Positions 23,200-37,661 of a stretch of DNA of 64,000 nt are shown piece after piece. The notes beneath the pieces are model-generated. The model searched no databases. It was not told the origin of the DNA and was given only the letters and a program-made list of their open reading frames with translations. The stretch lies in NCBI GenBank assembly GCA_023515745.1, contig JALECJ010000256.1:1612001-1676000 (forward strand). Reading direction: 5' to 3'. The position numbers were made by a program, and so were the translations under genes. Each line of letters begins with the position of its first letter. The stretch's first letter is position 1. Source of the stretch: Amoeboaphelidium protococcarum. Taxonomy: Eukaryota > Aphelidiomycota > Aphelidea.

Positions 23200-24270
23200 T
23201 TCTATATACTTGATTTTCAAAGATTTTTCACCTTTTTCTCTCGCCTTTCAGTGATTTGGTGAAGAGTTAAAGGGGGGACGAGAGCGCGTTGCTTTCTGGT
23301 GCGCACACGGTTTAAAACTGCGGCCTTTTCTTTTACAAATTCGTCAACTTTGGTCTGTTTAAAATACATTTAAGGAAATGATGCAATTAAATGATCGAAT
23401 TAAGTGGCGATAATATAGTTCGTCACGAAATAAGAAGGAAAACTTCATAAGCCCTCCTGAGGTGATGAAAATGTGGCAAAATGTGGCAGGAAGGTAATTT
23501 CATACATCAATATAATTCTCAGTTTTGATTCTCTGTGTGCGACCACTATACTTTGAGTACTGGTATCTGTAGGATGGAAAAGAGCAACTCCTCACATGAG
23601 TAAAGTTTATGGCGCGTTGGCTTTGTTCGCATTAGCTGGATATTTAATGCGAACGAATAAGTCAAAAGATTCTTAGCAGACTAACCGCTGAATTGGCCAT
23701 TGAATTGTGATGACTTCAAGAATAAATTGTGTCAATCTCTATTATATATAGTATAGATTCTCAATACAGCGCAGTAGTAAATCAACGTGGCATCTAGTTG
23801 TCTGTTGTGCGATAAAATATATTGGAAACTACTTTTAACGGAGATTTACCTTGCTATCAAGATATCCGAGAGGTGTAATTGCAATCTGCTTTAGTTAATC
23901 ACCACCCAGCACTTTATCTTTTGACAAATATCTTTCCCCATAAGTTAGTACCTAGTGAGCATTTATCTTCCGTACCTATTTATCCATCTTGACAACGAGT
24001 GTATTTGATAGATAAATTCTATTGTTTGATCTCACTCCACCACCCCATTTGCTTGGAGATGAATTTATTTTCGCACTTGAAACGGCCCAGAAGTCGTTTG
24101 CTTTCACAGAACAAACGAGCGAATAAAATAGATTGAGCTGCTGCCGCTTCGCTAAATATAAACTGTTTCGAAATTAGATTTGGTTCTCTTATACCACCCC
24201 CGGCCTGCTAGAATACATACATACAGATAGATAGAAGATAAATAGCCTAAGCATTTATAAGTTTTGAAAC
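23200..24270. other. Intergenic, about 1.07 kb, divergent promoter region with one tiny ORF
   Basis: This is the longest gene-poor stretch. It separates the divergent UTP12 and MEF2-like genes. It contains a 31-codon ORF (23596-23691, listed separately) and CGCG-rich sequence just upstream of UTP12 (about 23281-23312). Near the MEF2-like start, short CATA and GATA repeats occupy about 24213-24236. A longer frame starting at ATG 23574 is judged chance, because TGA is the only stop and open stretches of 100 codons are expected by accident. Confidence 0.5.
23596..23691 (+). CDS. Candidate 31-aa membrane micropeptide
   Basis: ATG 23596 to TGA 23689-23691 encodes 31 aa: a short N-terminus, one hydrophobic helix (VYGALALFALAGYLM) and a basic, hydrophilic tail (RTNKSKDSQQTNR). 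This is the shape of small mitochondrial or ER subunits such as Tom5-, Ost4- or ATP synthase k-like peptides, but no family was recognised. A possible 5' UTR intron (GTAATT near 23494 to TCTGTAG near 23572) precedes it. The ORF is short enough to occur by chance. Confidence 0.3.
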
Positions 24271-25347
24271 ATGGGAAGAAAGAAGATTGCTATTAAAAGA
24301 ATTCCGGATGCTAGAAGACGTCATGTTACATTCTCTCGCCGCAAAGTTGGTCTGATGAAGAAGGCATACGAGCTGTCCGTTCTCTGCGGATGCGATGTCG
24401 GCCTGGTTATGATCAGTGCCGATAAGGTGACTTTGTACTCGAACAAGAGCATGGATTAGATCATTCATAAATACAATGATGTCGTGCAGTGTAATCCTGA
24501 TGATGTTGAACAGTTTTTCGATCAGGATCTCGCTGGCATGGTGGACAATGGCGATATGGCGGATAACTTTGATGATGATGACTTTGGCTCCACGGCTAGG
24601 GAGAATGCGATCGCTGCTGGCGAAGATGAAGTTGCGAGCCAAGTTGAAAAGAAGCCAGCGAAGAAGAAGCGGGCCAGTAAGCGAGGCTCTGTCAGCATGG
24701 CGCCTGATGAAGGGAACAAGGAGTACGGTTCAAACAACTTGAACTCTGAGCCTAGTTACCATGCCCATTTCTCTAATCTACATAGAACGATGGTGCCGTT
24801 CGGTATGCAATCCAATGATGACATTGCCAAAGTTAACGGTATGATCAATGCTGGCTACTATTAATAACATCTCGCGACATCTAATCAATCTGGCGCATCG
24901 AGCTCGAATTCTGGTAATGCACCAAATTAATCTGGGTTCACCAATCCGTACATGAATTATCCTCCGTATTACATATTCCACCCGTATTCGCTGAACTAGA
25001 ATGACACTTTGCATGCGCATGTGCCTTCGGCGTCGCCTAATGATATTTCCAGACCTTCAATCAGCTCCTTTGGTGACTCTACTCCCCAGTTGGCTGCGAT
25101 TGTCAATAATCACAAGAATGCCGTCATGATGATATCACCATCAGGAAGTACATCCCACTTGCCTGGACTGCCACCGTTCAACTTTGCGCACTCAATGCTG
25201 CCTGATATGTCATCTTCGAATAATTCTCTAATGATCATGGCGCATGCGGCAAGTAATGAGAATTTGAAGTCTGAACGGGATAGTGACAACACCGAGTAGA
25301 AAAGCCACCAGGGCGACCTATAGAATTCTGGTCATGATGATAAGTGA
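24271..25347 (+). CDS. Type II (MEF2/Rlm1-like) MADS-box transcription factor
   Basis: ATG 24271 to TGA 25345-25347 gives 358 aa with no intron. The MADS box starts at residue 1 (MGRKKIAIKRI), continues RRRHVTFSRRKVGLMKKAYE and ends with LSVLCGCDVGLVMIS. The start at residue 1 and GLMKKAYELSVLC place it with MEF2/Rlm1 rather than SRF. TAG at 24457-24459 encodes Gln in SMDQIIHKYND, which aligns with the DMDKVLLKY part of the MEF2 domain, so a stop there would cut off the dimerisation extension. The rest is acidic (DNFDDDDFG), then a basic patch (EKKPAKKKRASKRGS, possible nuclear signal) and a Ser/Asn/Pro-rich likely activation region. Family members bind CTA(A/T)4TAG sites and respond to MAP kinases. 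Confidence 0.93.
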
Positions 25348-25516
25348 TGATTTTGTCAATTATAAAGATATTTGTGTTCTATAGCACAGCTTCTTTTTTG
25401 TATACACCTTTTGTATTCCGTTGTTAAATGCTAATGAAACCAATGATGATCACGGTTGTAAGGGGTATTGCCGTATTGACTGCGCCACAAGTAGTTTTGT
25501 ACCATGACCGAACCGA

Positions 25517-28024
25517 ATGTATCATTCGTCATCACATTGCTTTAGAAACTTTATTATTGATACATTGTAGTTTAAAGATTAGTATCCAATGTCTGTATCT
25601 GTATCTGAAATGGTTAATAGTGAGAAGAACGCGATTAAAGATAGTAAATCGTACGGCTTGTAAAGTATGATCTGTTAAGCATTACCAGTGTCCTGTGGAG
25701 ATGTTTCCTGTCCATCGCTTTCAGATCAGGCTCTTTCACCATCTATAGAGACTTATGAATATTTCTCTGCACCTACTCAAGGATGTTCTAATCAATGTTC
25801 GATAGAAAGATGTAACGGCGATTTATAATTAGATTGGGCTGGAATTCTATTTTCCGACTGCGAAAGTGATGATGAGCCAATCGTCTTATACTCCGCTGGC
25901 ATTGCTGTAAATCCTAGTTACCAAGCGTTAAATTTAATCCCTATTGAAGAGCATCATCTGTTATCATCTTTGCAAGAGTAATCTTAGACAATTTCAGCTT
26001 TTAATAGAAAGCTGTTGAATAATAGTAATACTAACAAGTTAACTAGTAAATCCTCCGACGAAATCATGCACTGCGTAAAGATCGACACTGCTGGCGCCAC
26101 TGATCGCCTGACCAACAATGGCACGAATGGTGGCCCCTTATCTCCGACGACAAGAGCTGCCCTGTTATCACCTCCTGGATTTGATCATCCTAAATACAAT
26201 AATAAAAATAATAAGCTCTCTAATATCGAGGTCTTGAAAGACTAGACGACTGTCAAGAGTAAAAGATAAAAGAAGGACGTTAGAGGCAAAATCAAGAGTG
26301 TGATGACGGATTCTCCTTTGGTGTTTAAACGCGGTAAAGCGGCCTACAATACTCACAATTATGGTTGGAAATGGTTGTAAGACGTTGAGGCAAATCAAAT
26401 GGTAATAATCAAGAATCTGGATTTGGCGGTATGTAAGCAGATTGCAGCGGCTTGTCAGTTCAAATTGCCTGATACTCTATAAAAGCTGGATAAAGCTGCG
26501 TCTGGTGTATTGAAGAGCTTATTTCAGGCGATGATGACGATTTCAGTGAAAATTGTGAAAAGTGATGTTGTTGATGGTGCGAGCGATAAATCGGTGATGT
26601 TTGTTCATAATGTTATGATGGGAAGATTGAGACGCCTTGATGTGGATGTATCAAAGTTTGAAAACGCGCAGGCTCCCTATCTGGTGGTGCTATCCGACTC
26701 TGACACTGCTGAGAGTTTTGTGAAGCTTTTCTCTCAAGTAATCTCTACAGCGAACACCAACGAATGCTTTATCCTTAACTAGAGAGAGTTTCCTTCGGTG
26801 GTGGCGCGTCATTTAATCTAGCCTCACGCTTATCCTTTGAAATATCCAGGTGATGATGTTGAAGTTATGAAGTAAGAGTAGAAAGCACCTGTCTTGGTAC
26901 CTTGTTATCTGGTATTAGCGGTTTAGTCTACTGAAGATCTTAAGAAGTCTGCTGAAGTTTCTCCTGGTAGCTCTGACCCATTTTTGGTTTGCAATGCTTC
27001 TATGGCTTCCACCACAGTGCAACACTACAATCGTACTCTTGATAATGGTTTTGATGCTTTCTGTGTTGTTTATGAAAGCTCTTCATCTACAATTTCTGGT
27101 TGGTTTAAGGTGATTAGAGTAGATCAAAGCCAGTCCTAGTAATCCAAAGCTAAGCTGATTGATGTCACCTTAAAGTTGGCGCCTATAAAAAAGATGGAGA
27201 TTCAAGTTGGTGTTGCGTAAAAGATTTACGATATCTACTTTAATCGCAATTTTAATTTAAAGGATGTCAGTAGCTGCTAAATGAACAAGTCGGGCCAACC
27301 TACTGTTTTGAATCTCGTATAAGATGATGCCTACAATCTATCTTGGGTGGTGAATACTGTTCAAGATATGTAAGATAAAAATGTTGATGTCAATCTAGTG
27401 ATCACGTAGCTTTTGTTGAGTCATATGACTTACCGTCAATCTAAGGGCCACAAGTACTTGAAAAATTAAGCTATTCATGGTGGGTATTATGGAAATGCCC
27501 CGACAGTATTTGGCAATTCGAGTGCCGGTGCTTATGCTCCAAACGCAGACGATAAGAGCCTCTTCCCGTCTTTGTGTGAGCCTTAGCTGCTTTCCCAGTT
27601 CAAGATCGCGTCCTAGAAGAATTCTGTAGTTAGTTAAAGCAGTTCAGACTCTGAGGGAAAATCTTACGCTAAGGCTGTTCGAAAGCCACAAGTAAAGTCA
27701 GAGGCCAAAGCTATTAAGGCAGCATAGTAAGAGTCTAGTGACTCGAAGAAGGTAATGGAGCCTCGTACTCTTGCGTAAATTAAGAATTCCAAATCTAAAG
27801 TATCTAACAGCTGGGCCGATTTTGACTCTGATGATGAAATGGATTATGGCACGCCGTTGTTCGCGAGTTAGGCGCTCTTTGAGGATAAGCTTGATTCCTC
27901 AAACACCTCCTCATCAAAGACATCTGGGCAAGTGACCCAAAGTAATAGTTTTAACAGCCAGTTGGTCAAAGCTGCAGATGAAGCTAGTACAGCTAAGTAA
28001 ACGTTGGTATAGCGATAGCGGTGA
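25517..28024 (+). CDS. Unknown 835-aa protein
   Basis: The open frame starts at ATG 25517 (other in-frame ATGs at 25589, 25610 and 25667) and ends at TGA 28022-28024. I do not recognise a family. The first 250 residues are Ser/Asn-rich and disordered. A folded-looking middle follows from about 26330: HNYGWKWLQDVEANQMVIIK, FKLPDTLQKLDKAASGVL, and strands such as APYLVVLSDSDTAESFVKLF. A later strand-rich part reads KKMEIQVGVAQKIYDIYF. The C-terminus is Ser/Lys/Gln-rich with acidic spots (WADFDSDDEMDYG). SPTT, LSPP and SPLVF sites could be proline-directed phosphosites. It lies tandem behind the MEF2-like gene (170 bp gap) and converges with TACC. Confidence 0.7.
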
Positions 28025-28125
28025 AGTTTTGAAATTGTTTTGAGTGAATAGAATAAGTTAGAACTGAATTAAAAGATACAAGTTTACTTATGTGCCGGTC
28101 TTCAACTATCAGGTTATAGTACAAA

Positions 28126-29762
28126 TCAACTATTATTCGAACTTGTATCAAAGCTTTTCAGCTTGGTAATAAACTCATTGCAAATCAGTGATAACTACTA
28201 CTTTTCACAAACCGCCTGATCCAATTCCTTCTGCAATGAACCAACTTGAGCTTCAGCTCTGTTCAACTGAGTAAGCAGTACAATCTTCTCACTTTCAAAA
28301 TCCTACTTGATTCTCTCAAGTTCCATATTAGCCTCGTTCATCTTACCTTCTGCATGTGATTTGACAGCCTCAACTGCATTTAGCGCTGCCACTAGTTCTT
28401 ACTGCAGCTCGGATTGTTTCAGCTTCATCTGATCCTCATTCTACAAATACGACATGGATACTTAAATAAGATGCAAATGAGCAAATATATTACCTTTTTC
28501 AACTTTTCCAGTTACACTCTCTACTCTTCAAACTGAATTCTCAAATTCTAAAATGATTTTTACACAATGTCAAATTCCATCACAGTCGTCTTCTTCTCTT
28601 GAGCCATTTGATCGACAATCAGCTTATGTCTATCATTTTAACGCTAAATGTCATCCTCAAGATTTAGCTTAAGACTTTCTAAAGTGTCCAGAGTATCTTT
28701 TAACTGGCCCTTTGTCTGCGTAGAGTCAGCAAGCTCTTGTTTGAGAGATTGGATTTCATCATTTTTAGCTGATAGCTTCGATTCATAATCTTGAGAAAGA
28801 TCAGTTCTTACTTTTTCAATATCTTTTTAGGAATATTTAGGTACAGAACCAGGAGAGGCAACCATATTGGGCAACATATCCCAATTCTTAATGCTAGACA
28901 TCGTGATAGCTTCTCCAAGTGGTGTCTTACTTTGAACAGAAGCTTTACCATATGGAGTAACAGGGATCAAAAGTCCTGCAGATGACATTCTCATTAAGAC
29001 TGCTCTTTTCTAACTTTAGTTCAATTTAAAAGTATCTTCCTCATCATTAACACTTTCAAGATACCACTCTTCTGGAATAGTGTACAAAGTATTGGAGTCA
29101 AACTCTAGTGTCGAGGATTTAGCCTCCTACTCAATAATCTCCGGGCGACTGCCCAAATCATCGCGACTTTTCTCAATATTAGCAGAGTCAATACCGTGTT
29201 CATTAATCAGCTCAGTAGAAGAACTCTCTTATAACTCAGTAGCCACTAAGGAGGACTTTAAAACACTAGAATGGCCAACACATTGACTACCAGCAGGAGT
29301 ACGCGCGTGATTGTGTAAATTTACAATGACTTCTCCGTCATCATACTCTACATCATCATTACTAACATCAACACCTGCGGCAGCCAAAGACGCGTCGGGT
29401 GAAACGATCTGTCGCAAAGGAGTTGAAACGTCGCCGCGTTTGTTCTGAGGAGATGAGTCGGCCATAGACGTAAGAGACTTCCATTTTAAACCATCAATAA
29501 TCACTGGATGGCCAAGCAGAGATCCAGACTTGATGCTCACTTCTTTGGGTTTATCGCTAATTTCTTCGATAAAGCTCAACTCATCTTCTTACCCACTGAC
29601 TGTTTTTGAGGATGCTGGAAGTTTCGCAGCTTTATGAGGCACATGGGCCGGCATTGAATGACGCTTTCGAACATTGCTACTGTTAAGTTGGCTTATAATC
29701 TAAGATGACACTTGGACTGTATTACTCACATTATTAGTGTTCTCCTAATTATCGTTCCCCAT
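28126..29762 (-). CDS. TACC-domain protein (transforming acidic coiled-coil; Alp7/Mia1-like)
   Basis: Exons 29762-28494 and 28440-28126 flank a 53-nt intron (28441-28493; GTAATA...TTTGTAG), giving 527 aa. The N-terminal 300 residues are acidic, Ser/Pro-rich and disordered, and coiled coil begins near residue 310. The TACC domain follows at the end. Just after the splice it has NEDQMKLKQSELQQELVAA and AVEAVKSHAEGKMNEANMEL, the counterpart of the LKAHAEEKLE.AN motif. It closes with CEKQQLSLICNEFITKL, matching the ELT.ICDELI signature. The intron joins coiled coil to TACC domain in phase 0. TACC proteins recruit XMAP215/Alp14 microtubule polymerase to spindle poles under Aurora A control. A GCTGAAAC box lies about 100 bp upstream. 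Confidence 0.88.
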
Positions 29763-30004
29763 ACTATCACAATTGTAGAATATCGTATGTCTGTCTTTGA
29801 TAAGGCAAATGACCGCAGTTTTTTGGTGAAAGCTTAGTGTTATGCAAAAGAAATAGCGAGCTGAAACATTTTGTGAAGCGCGGGAATGAACGCCTTCTAA
29901 AATAAATTGTATGGCACTATAAAATGAAAGTTGTATATCAAGTGCAAAAATTCTTACGCGTATATTATATCCTGGAGCATCAATTCAAATCTCATTCAAC
30001 TCTC

Positions 30005-31390
30005 TCAAGCTGTTTTGTTTTCAACATCAATGATCTGCCCATCAGCAGCTGTCTTACTCTATTCATCAATCTAGACATTACTTTGCACTTACACCGCCTA
30101 ATTAGCCTAAATCTACTCCTGATCAACCGATTAGTCCTTGACAGGCTCAGCCTTAGCCACAACATCCTCGTGTACATCTTTATCTAGAGCTTGGACAGAT
30201 TAGTTACTGTCTGCAATCTCAGCAACAGATAACTATTACTCAACTGCGGACTACGATGCATTCTCCACTTTGGACTCTTGGACGACATGGGCATCTCCCG
30301 AGGACACCTAATTTACATTGCTTAAAGGCTACGCGTCAACTAATGGCTGATTCTCTACTGGCTATGGTTTGTCATATTCTATAGCATCGCTCAATTGCTG
30401 TTCATTTTAAGCAGGAATAATTTCAGCATAAGACACAGCTTAGGGCAAAGCTGCCACAACATGATTGTCATTTTAAGTATTTGGAGCTTCCACTACAGCA
30501 ACATCTCTATCAGTATTTAGCGAAACATCCAGCTAAGTGATAGATGCCTGTTTACTACCACCAACATTCTCGGCGCTTACATTGACATTCACATCACTTT
30601 TCTAAAGCACTACCTCTACGTTTACCACGTCTTTATTATCATTGACTCCAGTATCAGAGTGGTGAGCTTCAGCCTCAACACCAGCCTACTGTTATACTGC
30701 GCCGACAGATGCAACATCGTTACTCTCGTCTAACTTGACATTGGATTATACTTGGGATTCAACTGCAACTGACGATTAATTCTATAGTGACTGTGCAGCC
30801 TCTCCCTTAATCTAAATATCTTATCGAACTGCAGCGACTTTAACATCCGAGTCTGCCGATTGAGCTGTTGCATCTTTAGTAACATTCTATGGAGAAGATG
30901 TCGAAGACGATTCTTACTTGGGAGTCTCTTACTACACAGCAGAGGATTATTATTTAATCTCACTTACAGACATGGCAACTGCAGCTTTAGGCGCATCATC
31001 AGCAGGTGCGGCAACTATTGGCTTTTTGTTCATAGATTCTTTGAGCACAGAGATATCAATAGCGCCAGACTGCATATCATTAGATCCGACATGAGTGGTG
31101 TGCTGGAAGTTACTAGGACCTCCAATCATGGCCTTGTTCAGCTTCCCACCTCCCTTCTTCTTATTCTTCTACTAACGCTTCTACTTTTCCAAGTCGGCTA
31201 ACCGTGTATTGCTGTTGACATTCTTCTTATCGCTCTGAGGGCTGATCCTTGCTGAGGCTTTTACGTTACTTGCACTTTAGCTGCTTATTCCACCCTACTT
31301 GTACTTATCGCCGTTGCTATGCGCACTGCCTGGCTTTTGCCCTGGTTGTGCTTCCGCTGTCCAAATATAAGCCGATAAAGTTTATCCCAT
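30005..31390 (-). CDS. CRIB-motif protein (putative Cdc42/Rac effector)
   Basis: A single exon from ATG 31390 to TGA (30007-30005) encodes 461 aa. At about residues 95-108 it carries IGGPSNFQHTTHVG, a clear CRIB motif (I-S/G-x-P-x2-F-x-H-x2-H-V-G), preceded by a Lys-rich stretch (QKNKKKGGGKLNK) that in CRIB proteins contacts acidic lipids. No kinase or other domain follows. The remaining 350 residues are Gln/Val/Ala/Asp/Ser-rich and apparently disordered. This layout resembles small fungal effectors such as Gic1/2 rather than PAK kinases. Many of its Gln codons are TAA or TAG. With the RhoGEF, the SH3-RasGEF and MARK kinase it belongs to a polarity toolkit spread over this window. Confidence 0.75.
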
Positions 31391-31523
31391 TCTAAACTGA
31401 TTTAAATGCAATTATATCCTCTTCTACTAATGCGGATGAAATTTACAAAGTAGAGCTAAATAAAATTGTTATTGATTTGTGTAGAGAAATCAACGAGTTG
31501 AAACAGAAATCTATTTTTAGTCG

Positions 31524-33523
31524 TCAGCGTTTTCCCAACAACCAGCCGTTGCTAAGCATGACACTCAAGTCTTTCAAAATGTCTGCTGATCGGTCGCTGT
31601 CATAGCTCAAACAAACGCGCTCTGTGGAATCCAACCTAGGCAATGACTATCTTGTACCTTCATTCAATAGTCGCGACTCATTTATCATTGAGTATCCAAG
31701 TGCACTATCTAGAAGTTATTAGCATCTCAAGTAGTACTCAGTTTCGGTGGTTGACTTGTACAACTATCGCAATTGCTCAAGAATCAGCAGATACTGAGAG
31801 AGTCGCATGCATTATTTCTACTTCAAGATGACTTCTGCGCAATACAGCTACAATAATGGTATATCAGGGACCGCTTAAAAAACTTCAAACAGCACAGTCT
31901 GCATCATTTAATCAAGGTCTTTCTCGAACAATGCAAGTTACTGTGCCTTGTGCACAAAAATGATTCCCAACTTTTATCGGAGTTTTGTAGATTTTTACTT
32001 TTTAAAGTAGATTAAGACACATTAAGTTAGAAATTATCTCGAAACACTATTACATTACTCGGCAGACTCTAAAGACTTCAGAATTAAACGTTCAAACTGC
32101 AGCAAATGTCTCTCCTGCAATTAGTTCACTAATGAGAGAGTTGAGTTAAGCACACCTTCATCAACACTCGAATTCAACTTGGTGAGATGAGTTAATGCAC
32201 ACTCAATGATAGCCAAGCAGCAGTCAGCAGAGCGTGAGTCGTTGGTAAAGGGCTCTTCGTAAGCGACCAAATTCTACAACATAACTTCGACATCATGTGA
32301 AAACGAGATATCCCGTAACACGGCAGACAACATGTACTAAGAAGTCTAATCGGCAATTTAACTTAGAATTTGAAGAGGCTATTTCCATGAAGTGCCAGTA
32401 GAATCAACTGAACTTAGAACTTTGAGTTGATACACAGTGAATGATTGCAGTTTCATTAAAGTTGCATCTTTCAACACAACATCCTTCACTGAAGACAGAT
32501 CCTGCTCGGTGCATTTATCACAATGCAGTTTTATGATCCCATGAAGCAACTTCAATATATCCAATTAACTCCAAAAGTTAGAAACTCCTTAATAAGCAGC
32601 ATCCAAATGTAAACCTGAACGCCTCAATTAAGCAAGTATATGGCATAGAGGTTGTATCAGCGCCAAAGATTAACTTGAAGATAGAAGTGGCAGTTACTAC
32701 TTCAAGTACTATAAAGAGCAATGCATAACATTGAGATCCCTACATACATACCGTGTAATTATCTAATACGACTTGATCTTATTATTAATCTTACTCATTA
32801 ACAAACAGTTGCAGCAGCTTCATGTGGACATAATTTTAAGCATTCACTTTCTAAAGAGCAAGTAACAACTGCTGAGATTTACATCTTACGCGACTAGATT
32901 CAGAATTTAGAAAGCCAAGAAATAAATTAACTTTACTCAACACGAAATCTAAGCCATCTTTAAATGCCAACAGTTAAATTCTGATGAAATCGAGAATCAT
33001 CGTCACCAAGTCCTCACTATCATCAACCAGATGTATATCAAACTCAATCGCATTGAACAGCAAAATGAATCCTGCAGCATCATCAAAACTAATCTAGCTT
33101 AGAGTGAAATAGTCTACATTAATGCCGTATGATTTACTAAATCGACCATAATACATACTTACACTGAGACTTGAGCGTGAAACCATCTTGGGGAATCAAC
33201 GCGTAGAGTTTCATCAATAGAGCAAGATATTGCGCATCAAAGTGGTCAAGGTATACTGACAGAATAAGACTAGACTTCATAACATTCTTAAAACCAAATT
33301 TAAAAGCAGAATTGGACAATAACTTATAATCTTTTAATAGATGCTGTATCTCGACCAAAGAGTTCCGCAGTAGTTAATTAGCAATTGATTGGTCACTCTA
33401 AAATATGGTAGCAATAAAGTACAGTAAATTGGCATATAGACCGAGTGAAAAACTTACTTGAGCAGATCTATTTGAAGACAATTAATGAAGAAAGAAGTCA
33501 AGTTTCTATAAATTATGTTGCAT
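31524..33523 (-). CDS. Unknown all-helical (HEAT/ARM-like) protein, four exons
   Basis: Exons 33523-33458, 33397-33163, 33113-32752 and 32708-31524 are joined across introns of 60, 49 and 43 nt (33398-33457, 33114-33162, 32709-32751), giving 615 aa. The protein is Leu-rich and helical throughout, for example YLALLMKLYALIPQDGF, FDDAAGFILLFNAIEFDI, LHGIIKLHCDKCTEQDL and LQERHLLQFERLILKSLE, with short loops as in HEAT/ARM solenoids. No family could be named. The second intron (GTAAGT...ATGTAG) is the best supported. The first is in-frame and free of TGA, so it could be coding. The third (43 nt) is needed to keep frame. The ATG lies only 11 nt past the stop codon of the zinc-finger gene on the same strand. 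Confidence 0.68.
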
Positions 33524-33534
33524 ATTTAATTTAT

Positions 33535-34491
<957 letters not shown>

Positions 34492-35367
34492 TGAATTATA
34501 AGGAGCTATCTAAATAAAGCAAGATATAAATGTTACCAAAATTTTTAACAATAGAATGAAATTTAACTGTATATCAAAGATCATGGAGCGCTATTAATTT
34601 TCACGACCTCATCTGACACGGATCGTGAAAATTCGTCATGCTCGGTTGAAACATACTCGTGAAATAAATTCGTAAGCTGATCGATCGATGACAAATGATG
34701 TATATCGCGGCTTATGGAAAATTTACTATCAGAATGATGGTATTCAATCAATGTTGTTTTTTTAATTAAGCATGTTATAAGTACTTGTATGAATTCCCAT
34801 AAATGCGAGCGTTCCGAGTTTCTACAGTATACAGTATATGCCAGGTAGAAATTCTGTCACATTTAAAGCGATCGAGGCATGATCAAGATCTTAATCAATT
34901 TAGTACCTACAGCCAGCTTTACGCTTGTGAATGCTAAGCGTACTCATTTTTGAGTGATGAATGTGCTTATATACTTTCAAATCACAGTCTTTAGAAATAA
35001 TTCTAAACTATGCGTCTGGTGTCTGTCTGTTTATAAAGAATATCCTATTGAACACCAAACGCGTCATCCCATTGTTTTGACATTGAAGCAACAATAAGAC
35101 CACTAGCATGACAAAACTTTGTTCATACAACATTTAAAGATTTCTAGTAGAGATCCTTTAATTTTAAACATATTTTTAGACATGAACATTAAACATGATC
35201 CAGGCACATGGAATAACGGAATGCCGTCAATCCTTCTAGTTACGCTTATAAATAAGTCAATGCTATTTATAAGACTGTTGTCCGACACTTCTTTAATTTT
35301 CAAACATTCACCCTTCTAAATACCAAAATACTCAAGATCATTACTAAAGTAATAATAACTTCTCAAA
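34492..35367. other. Intergenic, 876 bp, divergent promoter region
   Basis: This separates the zinc-finger gene (minus) from MARK kinase (plus). It contains a perfect inverted repeat at 34596-34633 (listed) and AT-rich DNA. An open stretch on the minus strand at 35103-35303 (about 66 codons) is judged chance. No RNA gene was recognised. Confidence 0.55.
34596..34633. repeat. Perfect 11-bp inverted repeat, 16-bp spacer, in a promoter region
   Basis: AATTTTCACGA at 34596-34606 is repeated as its exact reverse complement TCGTGAAAATT at 34623-34633. It lies about 105 bp upstream of the zinc-finger gene start and 735 bp upstream of MARK kinase. A further CGTGAAAT copy lies near 34660. The TTCACGA/TCGTGAA core resembles the CACGAAA type of fungal cell-cycle box, but assignment is inference. 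A hairpin or a binding site for a dimer are the likely readings. Confidence 0.55.
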
Positions 35368-37539
<2,172 letters not shown>

Positions 37540-37661
37540 AGTGAATGGTTGCTTTAGGATTAGAACAAGGTGAATGATGGCAAGATACGTGAAAAGAGTA
37601 GACAAATAGAGAAATTCGCTCAACTGAAATTTCCATTTTTAGTACATTTTGCATTGAACGT

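Noticed and set aside
31246-32135. Long open stretches on the plus strand, with a helix-rich translation and an apparent frame change near 31790
   Set aside because: The minus strand over the same bases gives a continuous helical protein joined in frame to upstream exons. With TGA as the only stop, antisense frames stay open for long distances by chance.
35103-35319. Open frames on both strands in the region before MARK kinase
   Set aside because: They are mutually antisense, short, lack recognisable motifs and are expected by chance under a one-stop code.
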